DNA of 64,000 nt from Buxus sempervirens (Eukaryota > Streptophyta > Magnoliopsida > Buxales > Buxaceae), in NCBI GenBank assembly GCA_947561395.2, contig OX387185.1:31724213-31788212 (forward strand), in the 5' to 3' direction. Below, one piece after another: positions 1 through 11,029 of this stretch. The notes beneath the pieces were generated by a model that did no database searches, was not told where the DNA came from, and saw only the letters and a program-made list of their open reading frames with translations. Each line of letters opens with the position of its first letter. The stretch's first letter is position 1. A program made the translations under genes and the position numbers.

Positions 1-498
1 AAAATAGAGAAAATTCCCATAAAAGTGCTTAATTATGTAATGGGATACACAAGAGAGCCTAAACATTAAATTGAAATTATCTTGGGATTAGTAGGCTTAA
101 TTATGCATTGGTTTGTGCTTAATATTTTGTTAGCAATGCATATGATTTCTTTGTTTAAAATGTCACAATTTACTTTCTTACCCTCAACTATTAATTGGTT
201 TTGTTTTGTTAATAGGGAGTAAAATAGGGAGTTAGAACATTGAAGGAGCATTGCTTTGGTGCTGATGTGGCTAACGACCATGCTGATTTGGAGAACATAA
301 TGTCAGAAACTGTTGGCCATGAACGAATGGGGCATTGAGTAGCTGGAGGATGAGGATTTGAGGGGATTGAAGAGCTAGGGGTCGTTCAAGAGAGAGGCAT
401 TCAGCTGGAGCACGGCAGCTGGATCAAAGAGGAGCAGAAATTTTCTTCTTAGTTTTGCTGTGTTCTTTTCATATACTTTGAAAAACTTTTGTTGGAGT
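1..498. other. Unassigned AT-rich sequence left of the first LTR
   Basis: No convincing coding region, RNA gene or repeat is visible. The stretch is continuous with 4940 onward once the LTR at 504-4934 is removed, because the 5-bp duplication CGGTT lies on both sides (499-503 and 4935-4939). The only open frame is 71 codons long and has no recognisable motif. It may be intergenic DNA or part of an older element whose ends lie outside the window. Confidence 0.5.
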
Positions 499-761
499 CG
501 GTTTGTAAAACCCCATCCTGGATTATACCTTAATTATTAAGCTTAATTATCTAAAGTGTGATTATTAGACAAATTAAGTATTTGTGTTATGAAGATGGGG
601 TAAATATGGATTATAGTTAAGGATTTAGGGAAATCAAATTGAACTTTATTGAAGTTATTAAGGTAATCGAAGTTAGTGCTATGTCTTAATTACAATTAAC
701 TAAAGTATCCTCTAATTAGATCTAATGAATTGGAAATCAAATTCTGAAAAATTAGAGTTAA

Positions 762-2430
762 GTGTACCTAAAGTACCTTCAAAGTATACCTAGGGTACCC
801 CAAAGTATACCCCAGGTACCCTCCCGATTAACACTAGAAGCACACCTATACATTACTCAAGGTATCTTCCCAAATACCACTAAAGTACCTCTTGTATTAT
901 TCAAGGTACCCCCATTGTATACCCAAAGTACATCCATGTACAACTCAAGGTACCACCCAAGTATACCTAGAGTATACCAAAGTATTACCCAAGGTACCAC
1001 CCAAATAGGGTACACCCATGTATTACCCGAAGTACCCCCATGTATTACCCAAGGTACCACACAAGTGTTGTTTAAAGTACCCCCTAATTATACCTAAGGT
1101 ACCCCACTTGTATCTCTAAGATACCTCCATTGTATGCCCAAAGTACACCCCAAGTATTACTCAAGGTACCCCATTGTATACCTAAGGTACACCTAAGTAT
1201 TATCCAAGGTACTCCCATTGTATGCCCAAAGTACACCCAAGGTATCCCACTGTTTCACCTAAGGTACCCTACTTTAATTGCCTAAGGTACCCCTTTGTTT
1301 ACCTAAGGTATCTCCTTGTGTTTGCCTAAAGGTACCCCTGTGTTTATCTAAGGTATCCCCTTGTGTTTACCTAAGGTACCCCTTTGTTTACCTAAGGTAT
1401 CCCCTTGTGTTTGCCTAAAGGTACCCCTGTGTTTATTTAAGGTATCCTCTTGTGTTTGCTTAAGGCACCTCACTCATATTGGTTAAGGTACCCCACTGTT
1501 TTGCCTAAGCTACCTCACATATATACTTAAAGTACCATTTATATTACCTAAGGCACCTCACTCATATTGGCTAAGGTACCCCACTGTTTTGCCCAAGGTA
1601 CCCCATTTGAATACCTAAAGACCTAAGGTACTTCACTTGTATTGCCTAAGGTGTCCCTTTATTTTAACTAAAGTACCCTACTGTCTTACTTGAAGTACCC
1701 CATTGTTTAGCTAAGGTACATTCCCTTATACAGCTAAGGTACCCCCTTTATATAACTAAAGTACCTCTAACAAACCTAACGTACATCCCTTATATTACCT
1801 AGAGTACACCCCTTGTATTCCCTAGAGGTACTCTTCTCATATAAGTAAGGTACCCCCACTATTTTACCTAGGGTACACCCCCCTATATAGCCAAAGTACC
1901 CCCTTTGTCTAACTAAAGTTATCCCTATATAAGTAAGGTAACCCCCCCACTGTTTTACCTAAGGTACATTCCCTTATACAGCTAAGGTACCCCCTTTATA
2001 TAACTAAAGTAACTCCAACATACCTAAGGTACATCCCCTATATTACCTCAGGTACACCCTTCTTGTATTACTTAAAGGTATCTCCTCATATAATTAAGGT
2101 ACACCTTTCTATAGCTAAGTACTTCTCCTCAATATAACTAAGGTACACCCCCTAAGCTTATCTAAAGTTTACCCCTTAGAATGACTAAGGTAAATCCCTT
2201 GAAACACTAAGGTACCCTCCTCAATAACACTAAGGTATTCTCACTTCACACCAGGGTATCCCATCTTGTATAACTAAGGTACCCCTAAGCATCCCTAGAG
2301 TATGCCTTTTGAAATAGCTAAAGAAAACCCCTTAAAACACCTAGGTACCCTTCAAATAACACTAAGGTACCCTCTACTTATCACTAAGGTACACCCATAC
2401 TTAACACTAAGGTGCCCCTAAGGGTTTTAG
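762..2430. repeat. Degenerate tandem array of a CTAAGGTACC-type word
   Basis: About 1.65 kb is built from variants of CCTAAGGTACCCC separated by roughly 10-20 bp of AT-rich filler such as TTGTATA or CACTGTTTT. Spacing drifts between about 20 and 35 bp and many units carry substitutions, so this is an old, irregular minisatellite. The core GGTACC is palindromic. It lies in the U3 part of the LTR, directly upstream of the TATA box. Open frames across it (for example 762-1097) merely translate the repeat. Confidence 0.85.
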
Positions 2431-2482
2431 TTGAATAAAAGCCTTGTTTAGGGGCAGATTTGAAAGACCCAAAACTTGGGCA

Positions 2483-2490
2483 TATAAAAG
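2483..2490 (+). promoter_or_regulatory. TATA box of the 504-4934 LTR
   Basis: TATAAAAG lies just downstream of the tandem array and about 150 bp upstream of a GTAAGT donor-like site. This matches the promoter-leader order of the other LTRs in the window. Confidence 0.6.
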
Positions 2491-3952
2491 GATGCCCTAA
2501 TTTCAATTCTAAGTATTTTTAGAACACTCCCTCTTGTCTTGGACGTATAGAACAAGAGAGAAATTTGTGGGAGCTTGCTTGAAGGCTTGGAGAAGAAGAA
2601 GAAAGCTTGAAGGGAAGTTGTGCTTCTCCATTAAACATGTAAGTAGCAAACCCTTCAACTAAAATGAATTTATTGGATTTTCGTATTTCTCTATCCTAGG
2701 GTTTTGATAAATTGAAGAATCACTTGCATGTAGGGTTTTGCTTCAAAAATGCGTAGGGTTTGGTTTATGTAACTATTTGGTTTAGTTTTCCATTGATTTT
2801 CATGGATTTCCAACTCTATTGTTCACATTTCAAATTAGGGTTTGAGTTTGGTATTTGAATGATGATTTATGTGATGGATGTTGTGTTCATGAGGATTTGG
2901 GGATGAATTCTTGTTGTGGAAGATGTTTTAAGTGTGTTGGGATGATGTATGATCATCAAATTTGGTGTTGGAAAGGTTAGGGATGATTTGTAGGAGTTTT
3001 TATGTTTAAAATAGCCAAAATTTCGTAAAAGCCCGACCTGGTGATTAATCCTGAGATTTGGCGATTAATCCTGAGCCAGAACCCCTAAAAATCAGTCTCT
3101 GTTACCCTAATCGCGAATTAGGATTAGGCCGGGGGATTAATCTAGAACCTTAACGCGCGAACGCCGAAGCTCAACGCGCGCACGTCAGGCATGCTTTAAC
3201 CTTAACGCGCGAACCCTAGGCTTCAATGCCCGAACGCTGAGGCTAATCGCCCCTGGGTGATTAATCCATGACCTAATCGTGGACCCTGTTTTTGACAATT
3301 GTTCATCCTTTTCTTCCCAACCCTTTCCCAAACAACATAAGGCTCTCACATAGCACTCTTTTTACATGAAAGACATTTAAGTAAATGTCCTGTGTATTTA
3401 TTGCTCCATTTACTTAAGTCTTTATATGTAAATAAGGTTTTACCCCCCATTTGGAACCAATAAAAATACTCGCAAGGCTCAATTCCCAACCAATAAAAAG
3501 TCAACTTTTCAGTTTGTGCATAAATTTTCAGTTTTCCCGATTTTCAAAAATGGCCACTTTTTGAGTTTGATATCCAAATGAGTGATTTGGAAGCCCAGAA
3601 AATTCTAGATGATTTATATACCCTCCAATAGACTATAACCAGAATTTGAGCCCCAAATTCCTTGTAGATTTGTTTAGAAAAATTCGACACCGAAAAGTCA
3701 ATGTTTTATCCAGACTTAGAATAATTTTGAGGTCCGAAACTTTTTGTCTCGGAATCCGTTGATTTTTGGTATGGTGACTTTATTGGGGATCCTAAGACTA
3801 TCCCACTCCTCAAATGTGTAATTCGTGGACCTTAAGGGGTATGTATTTTACTGTGAATTGGCTTTGGCTGTGAAGTGCTTATTGGTTATTTCTTATGCAT
3901 TGGGAATCTTAATTTGATTCGGTAAAGCTGTGATGAGCTTCTTCTATGTGAT

Positions 3953-4095
3953 TTAAGTGACGGTGTAGATCTCACTTGGTCGTGGTTGTTTGGCAGTGAC
4001 GGTGTAGATCTCACTTGCCCTTTTGTTGAATGCCAGTGACGGTGTAAATCTCACTTGGCCTTGGTTAACTGGTAGTGGATGGGGAATTCTACTTG
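3953..4095 (+). repeat. Four tandem hairpin units with constant loop and variable stem
   Basis: The units share the core CGGTGTARATC. It is flanked by arms that pair in each unit but differ between units: AAGTGA/TCACTT, GGCAGTGA/TCACTTGCC, GCCAGTGA/TCACTTGGC and a looser GTAG/CTAC. Spacing is about 46 bp. The stems change sequence while keeping complementarity. Confidence 0.7.
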
Positions 4096-4939
4096 GGTTG
4101 TGAATTTAGTACTATATCTTGGTTTGTGGGATGTGATATTGGTTCTAGTAACTCCTGATAAAGGTTTGTCCTACATCGTGAGCTCTACAGGTTGGTCTTA
4201 CATTATCAGTCCTACCAGGTTTGTTAGTTAATTTTTATGGGTTATATTATTTAGATGCTTGACTTGAGAATATGAATTGCATGAACTGATTTTATTCATT
4301 TAATGTTATATGAATCGCATAAATTGCTTCTACTCATGATGTTATATAAATTGCCTAAACTGTTCCAATCATGATATCATGTGAATTGCATCAACTGCTT
4401 CCATTCATGCATGTTTGCTACTTGCTGGGACTTTAAGTCTCACGCGTTTTGTTTTACCGGATTTGTTTTCAGATCCGTTTGGTGAGCCACGTACTGGGGC
4501 AGCTATTGAGGGTGAGCTTGAGCACAGGCCCGAGGAATTTTACTATCCGTAGTAGGGATTCTCTTTATGTTATTGTATTTAGTTCCTAGAAACTATCAAT
4601 GGGATCGAATGTAGTTATTCTTTTTGGGATTTGTAAACTTGGGAGCTATCTTAGATTATCATTTTTGTGTGTAAATGCTCATGTGAGAGATAGTGATGGG
4701 GAGATTTTAGTTGCCTTTTCGTATACCTAAATGTTGTATTTTGGAGTTATTACAAAGATGCCTTTTTATTATATGGAAAATTTTAAATTCCATGCTTCTT
4801 TATCTTATGCACTCTGATGATTACATTGTAATTGCCCACGTTAATTATGCTTATTAGGTTCTTTTGGGCCCATAAGTAGGTCTCGGGTACGGGTTGGTGC
4901 CGTGATAGGGCAGACCAGGATCTGGGGCGCTACACGGTT

Positions 4940-5789
4940 GCTGTGGTCTTTGGGTTGGACGATCAAGACACATTCTTTATCACCTGGGATTGGAGAACGA
5001 GCAAGATAGTTCAAGCACATTGAGCTTTGGAAGAGAGTTTTAGTTTGTATTCTCAGATGTTATTGTTTTCTCTTTGCTAAGAAATTTTCATTCCAAGCAA
5101 TTATACTTTTCTTTAAGTCGTTTCATGAGATCTAAGGGATTGATATCAGTTCCTCTTTTGATTATGCACGTTTGGAATATTTAGATTATTCATTGTCTAT
5201 TTACTTTGGCTTAGTACAGTTCTTCTTCTTCAATCTATATTCCCTGTTTTAGACTATTTTCTTCTGCTGTTTAATGAATTCAGGATTGGTTAATTGTAGC
5301 AAATCTTACCATGTGTGAGTAAATATCTCCCCGAGCTCAGGTGGAGCTTTGAATTGGAATGCTTCCTCCGTTTGCTTGATTCTCTCACGGTTTTCCTGTT
5401 TTAATCCTTAAGAATTCTATAGCAGGTTCTATTAGGATTATAATTGATTCTCTAACTCTATCCTTGATCCATTGTTGCTGTTGGCATAAGGGATACTTGG
5501 GTTTAAATTTGGGTTTCTTTGACAAGAAAGACAATCTATACCTGTTCTGGAATTTTTCGAGTAGCATATGTGTTTGAAATTTGGGTTTACAAAGCTTAAT
5601 CATCCGAATGCCGATGTCATGACTGAATCGGCATTTGTAGGAGAGAGGGTTTTGGAGAAAGAGTGGAGCAATCCATGAAGAGTGAAACCTGAAGTTCAGG
5701 TGTTTGATAATCTGATCCTTAGAGTTTCTGTTTACTTTAAATCCTGATCTACTTTTCATTCAGTTTTCATTATTTCCTTTGATTACTCT
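4940..5789. other. Unassigned sequence right of the first LTR
   Basis: AT-rich DNA that continues the sequence interrupted at 503. A 124-codon open frame on the minus strand (5385-5759) has no domain I recognise and no upstream signals, so I do not call it a gene. The stretch could be the body of an older retroelement whose end-like sequence follows at about 5790-6134. Confidence 0.4.
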
Positions 5790-6134
5790 TCAATGTGGTA
5801 GAATTTCCTTCATGCGTATCCCCTATGTTTGCATGCAATCCATCCCTATTGTACTTATAACCCCTTTTATTCATCTTAGTTGCTTTTTCTTAGTGTTAGG
5901 TTTTAATTAGTTTAACTTTGTTGGATTTCTAGAATTTTGTTAGTTAATTGTTTAGGTTAAGATTATTCATTTCCTTTTATTAGTTTAGTTTTTTTCAGCA
6001 CTCATCATTTTTGGTTTACTTCTAACCATCGTGTCCCTATGGAAATTGACCTTGGGGCTCACCCAAGTATTTCAACTTGACACTCCTACACTTGGGAGCA
6101 GCACTTTTGCACTTGCACTTCATGCTTAAATTAT
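5790..6134 (+). mobile_element. Possible LTR-end fragment of another retroelement
   Basis: The stretch contains GTCCCTATGGAAATTGACC, then TATTTCAACTTGACAC and CCTACACTTGGGAGC. This resembles the wording common near the 3' end of several plant LTR families (a phrase like 'ccctgtgg..tcgacc' followed by 'gcacttgcggg'). No terminal dinucleotides or TSD could be fixed, so the family and borders are uncertain. It abuts the truncated Ogre-type LTR on its right. Confidence 0.3.
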
Positions 6135-6139
6135 ACTAA

Positions 6140-7662
6140 AAAGGGGCATGTGAATTAGTCAAACCAGGGGAAAGTGGCATAGTGGTGTGTGACATGCTTT
6201 TTGTGCACATGCAAATCACACATCCACGCAACCATTCTCTTATAATAAAAAAAATGACAAAGAAGCTATACTAAAACTAACTAATGAATCATATAAAGAA
6301 AGGAATGTGGGGATTTTATGGGATACATTGGATCCAGATTAAAAGAGAGAAGAGGAATAATAACATTAAACACTTATCAAGCCATGGACGTCCCCGTGCA
6401 TGGAGCACCTTGAGAATCCACCATTCTTAAGATTAGGTTTACATATTAAGTGAAAGATGAGACATAACCTTCTCTCCCATTCGTCCATGACTCTCCCACC
6501 TTACCATGTGGGGCTTCTCTTAATGAAGAACAAGAAGGAGAGGAGCAAGCTAAGAAAGAGCTAAATTCATTGTATGCATACTTAACAACATGCTTGCATT
6601 ATCATGCACTTCATATATATTACATGGGAGCCATGAAAGAAACTTACCTTAAAGAAGTAAAGTTCCTTTGAAGTGCTTGGAGGTCCATGCAAGTCTAAAC
6701 AGCAGCTTGGAGCCCCTTGCTTCTCTTCCAAGTTGATCTCTAGAAGTTTATTAGTGCTTTAATGGAAGTATGAGGGGTTTGGAGGGATTTAGTAAGGGTT
6801 AGAGGGCAAGGAGAGTGAGAGAGAATGGTATGGAGGGACTCTGGTTCATGGGAGACAGTAGAGAAGAGAGAATGAGAGAGCCCCATTGAAATGAGTTGAA
6901 ATAAGCTCTTTATACCCAAACTTAATGTGGCCGAAATCTCAGTTCGGTCACATTAATTTTCTTGTATAGCCGAAATTGAATTTCCGCTATACATGCTTTA
7001 ATTTTTTACCAAGTTGCAAATTCGGTAGCCTGCCTGTCAACTGAGCCAAATCTTATTAGAGATTTGCAATGATCGATCTGACACAGTGCTCGGTTTTATC
7101 TTAATATGAACCGAAATTAAATTTCGGCTATATTGAAAAATACTTGTAACCGAAATTGAATTTCGGCTACAAGTGGATTTTTGCAAATCTTGGATTTCTC
7201 TCTCCTGGCTGGCTGAGCTTATGGATTTATGCTCTAATTATTAGAAAATCCAATTTTTGATTTTATTTAATTAATTAAATTAGATTAAGATATTTAAAGA
7301 TTTATTATTATTTAATACAAGATATTTTCTTTTGGGTTTGTCTTACTCCTATTTTGTCCTTTTGTTCTTTAATTTTTCACTTGGCAAATATGGCTCTCAC
7401 ACTTGCCATGTGGACCAACTTTTTGCATTTAATTACAGTTTTGCCCTTGGAGCTGTTTTGCTCATATCTTTCTTATCCATACTCCGATTTGTGCAAACTC
7501 AGTTGCATTGGAACTGTGTTGGGATTTCCTATCTATTATAATAGGGTATGGTAGTCAATTCAAGCTTGATCAGAAAGTCAAATTCTGCTCCTTTGGGTTA
7601 GACCTATCTTTTAGGGTTTTCATTTCTAGCTTTTAGAGGGGTGCAAAAATAAGGTGCTTACG
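6140..7662 (-). mobile_element. Truncated 3' LTR of the minus-strand host Ogre
   Basis: Read on the minus strand, the LTR starts at 7662 with CGTAAGCACC, where the first base has changed from T. It is immediately preceded by a polypurine tract. It then follows the Ogre-type LTR plan: a U3 segment with CAACTGAGTTTGC, palindromes, a TATA box, a leader with a CT-rich tract, and an AAG|GTAAGT donor-like site at 6641-6650. Unlike the other Ogre-type LTRs it has no GTGGGCC hairpins, no U5 hairpin and no GCGCACA end. The distal part is therefore lost, and the left border near 6140 is approximate. Confidence 0.75.
6908..7175 (-). promoter_or_regulatory. TATA box and GCCGAAAT palindromes of the host LTR
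   Basis: On the minus strand TATAAAG occupies 6914-6908. Upstream of it (6930-7175) lie several copies of AGCCGAAATT..AATTTCGGCT or half copies, forming near-perfect inverted repeats of about 20 bp. Other LTR families in the window carry different palindromes at the same place. Confidence 0.6.
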
Positions 7663-7675
7663 GTTGCCCCTTTTT
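7663..7675 (-). other. Polypurine tract of the host Ogre
   Basis: On the minus strand the sequence AAAAAGGGGCAAC abuts the LTR start, comparable to AAAGAGGGGCAGC before the 3' LTR of the full-length element. Such a tract primes plus-strand DNA synthesis. Confidence 0.7.
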
Positions 7676-9728
7676 GCTGGAGTCACCTCTCGGATGGATG
7701 GCAAGGAATAAAAAAACCTTGTTTTTGCACCTTGTATTTCTGTTGATATGATCGATGAGCTAAGTTCTTTGAAGTTTTCAGAAGGGGAAGCACTGGTGCG
7801 AGCTCTGTGTCACTTTGGCTTCACCTCCAAGTTCAGGGGAGTTTGCTTACCATTGGGTGTTTGGAATTTCTCCCTGTCCTTCAGTTTAAGTTAACAAATA
7901 TTGGGTCCGACTTAAGTTCGCCAATTTGTTTTGGCGTTGATGCAAGATACTCAGCAGTGTTTTTTTTCTCTTATGTGTCCCATTTGAATCTTTTAGGTGT
8001 TTTCAACTTTGCTTTCTTTTACCCTTTCAGACTTTGGAATTTAGGATGATGGTTTTTTTTTAGAAGAGAAGGAAGAGGCGCTCTTGCTGTTGTCCAGTAC
8101 CTCAAAGGAGCTCACACACCTGTCTTGAAGGATTTGGCCTGTCTTTTCTCTTGTCAGGTCCTCTGCTTGGGGAAAGCTTTTCTTTTGTTTAAGGCAAGAC
8201 TCCTCTTAGTAAAAACTTGCTCCACTGGGGATTTGGGAAATGGGTCTGCCTTTTGTTTTCATTCCTTTAGGATAAGGCCCCACCTGGTTAGATTTAACTC
8301 CGCTGGGGATTTATAGAAAAACCTTTTTCTTTCTTTTCTTGCAGGAAGTCTTATTTGCATTATTCAGGCTCGGTTAGAGGCTTTGCCACTTGGTTGGACT
8401 CCCATTGAGCAGGGGAAAGTCCACTGGGGATTTGTGGGAGCCCTTTATATCTGTCAAATGCTTTTTATTTTGTGACTCTCTCCTTATAGGGAACTCCACT
8501 AGGGATTGGGGAGAGAATATCACTCTTCCTTCGTGGGCTTTTCCGCTTGGCCAAGTTCCTCTGTCGAGGAGAGTTGTAGTCCATCTTGGACTTTGCCTTG
8601 ATAGATTTCCTGCTGTCCATTGCCTTTAGATACTGCTCTTCATATAATGAAATTGCACCGGGGTTTGAGAGGAGGGTGTCTATTTCTTTTGGGAGACCCA
8701 TCTTCTCCCTTATTGCCTTTTAGCCCTGTCTTTTCCTTTGTCTTGAATGTTCCTGAGAAGAAGGAAAAGGAAAATCTTTTAGTTGCAACTCGCTGGGGAG
8801 TGATTACAAAAGTATTTCTCTTTTCTCTTTTCGACCCTTTTGCTCACTATAGCAAGGGGTGGCCTTCATCATGATTATGAACCTTGTAAATTGAGGTTAG
8901 CAACATAATTGAAATGAGCTTCAAAATAGTTAAGTAGAACTATTAAAAGAAAAGCAGACGTGCTAGTGTGTGCATGTGTTTGCAATATCAATAGTTTGTC
9001 CTAAAGTTAGACGGGACTTGATGTGCTAGATATTTTCAGTAGCATTATCATCATGAGCTAATTGTGAAGCTTTGACTCAGATGTAGTCTGTCCAACTCTT
9101 TCGATTTGATGCTCTGTTTTTATTTGTGCTTATCCGATTTTCTACTCTACTCAATCCAGACTTGACTATTTTGATGCCTTTTCTTTTCTTTTCTTTTACC
9201 ACGACTGATCCCTTTTTTGCACATAGTGCCATTTTTTCGGGTTTTCACCGTGTTAGGTCCTTTTGGAAGCCATGGATTCCGTCAACACCAACCAACGCAG
9301 ATTTGATTGTCTGCCACGATCATTCTCTCTAGGATATAAGAGGTCTTAAGAATATGATGAAATATAGGCCGGGTCTGTGGTTATGAAAAAGAAGATAGAT
9401 GGCTCAGAAAGGCTTAATTTATTGGGTTCACACCGTGTTCTAACTTTTTATTACTTTTGGGGCTTATAACCTGGCTTTATCTTTGTTTTTGTTGGTAAAC
9501 ATTTCCCCAATTTTTGATTTGTATTTCTCTTTTCTTGTTCCTTTGTCTCCTTTTTTCTTTTCAAGGATGCCCAATTTATTATGTGGAACATATGCACTAG
9601 GTTGAAAGAATTTAATAAGGCTCAAAAGTGTTTGATTAGGATTAATGAATTTTGGGCTTTTATTAAGGGATTCATTGTCTAAAGGAGGGTTAAAAATGGC
9701 CCCTCTTCATTTCCCAATCAGAATGATC
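7676..9728 (-). other. 3' UTR of the host Ogre, with tRNA-Arg-like motifs
   Basis: About 2 kb between the integrase end and the polypurine tract, without coding content. On the minus strand it contains repeated ATCCCCAGYGGAG-type motifs at plus positions 8219-8233, 8299-8313, 8419-8433, 8493-8507 and about 8788-8802. The full-length element has the same motif at the matching place. The motif equals part of the 3' half of tRNA-Arg, whose complement is the PBS. Confidence 0.65.
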
Positions 9729-11029
9729 CTAAGCATAATACAATTTGACGGCATTTGCATTTATTGACTCAGGAAAAATGGCTTTGTCCATCTCTTGTAG
9801 GATCATTGCTCCTTTGGACAAGACCTTGTGAACTACAAATGGTCTTTCGTAGTTTGGCTTGAATTTTCCTCTATTGTCTTCTTGGTGAGGAAGAATCCTT
9901 TTCAGTACAAGGTCTCCCACCTTGAAGTGTCGTGGCTTTACTTTCTTGTTGTAGGCTCCCGCCACTCTTTGTTGATAAACTTAGTCGTGACTCAACGTCT
10001 TTATTCTTTTCTCATCCAACAGCTGCAGCTGATCAAATTTGGATTGTTCCCACTCGATGTCATCTATCTTAGCTTTCGTCAAAATTCTAAGCGAGGGGAT
10101 CTATACTTCTATAGGGAGAATTGCTTCCATTCTATAAACAAGGGAGAAGGGGGTTTCCCCAGTCGAAATCCTAATCGACATCTGATATGCGTGCAATGCA
10201 TAGGGCAACTTCTCATGCCAATCTCTATAGGTGACTGCTATATTTTTCAGTATCTTCTTTAGCTTTTTGTTGGTTGCCTCTACTGCTCCATTCATCTTGA
10301 GTCGGTATGTCGTGGAGTTTAGATGTCTGATCTTCAAATCTTCACACATCTTTTCGATGTTCTTATTGTTCAGATTCTTTGCATTATTTGTGATGGTTGC
10401 CTCGGGCATGCCATAGCGGCAAATGATGTTGTTTCTGATGAACTTCAATACATGAGACTTCTTCATATTCATAAAGGACACGGCTTCTACCCACTTTGTG
10501 AAATAGTCAACTAAGACCAAAATGAATCGGTGCCTATTTGAAGTTTTCGGATGAATCTTCCCAATTATGTCAATTCCCTATATTGCAAATGGCCAAGGTG
10601 AAGCCATGGAGTCTAGTGTGTTTGGCGATGCGTAGATATTATCTGCATAAAGAAGCCATGGAGCCAAGGTGGCATCTCGTGACGTGGGTGTAGTAGTCTG
10701 TTTCCATCGTCATCCAATAATATCCCATTCTCAGGATTTTTCTTGCAAGCATATGTCCATTCATGTGCGCTCCACATAAACCTCCATGCACTTCATTGAT
10801 CAAGCTTTGTGCTTCATCTTCTTTGACGCACAATAGTAGTGAGTCGTTATACGACTTCTTGTACACCTTACCTCCATTGAGAAAGTACTGTCCTGCAAGC
10901 TTTTGGATTGTAATCTTTTCTGCAGCTGTGGTGCTTTCTGGCAGAGCTCAATCTTTCAGATATCTTTCAATGTCTACATACCACGACTCTTATTCAGGTA
11001 CACTTTCTTGATGCTGAAACAGTAGATAG
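9729..11029 (-). pseudogene. Integrase region of the host Ogre (decayed)
   Basis: Integrase inserts retrotransposon cDNA into chromosomes. The fragment, in several frames, covers the zinc-binding region (10866-10639, with H..H and a damaged CxxC region), the catalytic core (10520-10101) and the C-terminal domain (9965-9729, ending in KLYYA). The core aligns throughout with the intact copy at 47935-49173, including LDYFTKW-like and NGAVEA motifs. The second catalytic aspartate is replaced (TITNNAKN instead of ITDNAKN), so the protein would be inactive even without the stops and frameshifts. The upstream end (11029) is cut by the solo LTR at 11030, and the reading continues at 14611. Confidence 0.9.

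Larger units (their letters stand above)
504..4934 (+). mobile_element. Solo LTR (4.4 kb), Ty3/gypsy, possibly Tekay/Del-like
   Basis: The element starts with TGTAAAACCCC and ends with TGGGGCGCTACA. It is flanked by a perfect 5-bp TSD, CGGTT (499-503 and 4935-4939). No internal region is present, so this is a solo LTR left by recombination between two LTRs. A TATA box (2483-2490), a pyrimidine- and purine-rich leader and a GTAAGT donor-like site near 2640 follow the usual LTR layout. Most of the first half is an irregular tandem array (762-2430). The TGTAA..CCCC start and GGGGCG.TACA end resemble the shorter LTRs at 16200, 16419 and 30993, which supports a related lineage. The lineage name is inferred from termini only. 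Confidence 0.88.

Noticed and set aside
762-1097. 111-codon open frame at the start of the tandem array
   Set aside because: It only translates the CTAAGGTACC repeat, with a mirrored open frame on the other strand. No start context or protein-like composition.
5385-5759. 124-codon minus-strand open frame as a host gene
   Set aside because: No recognisable domain, low-complexity KP-rich composition, no promoter or intron evidence, and surrounding sequence looks like old repeat DNA.
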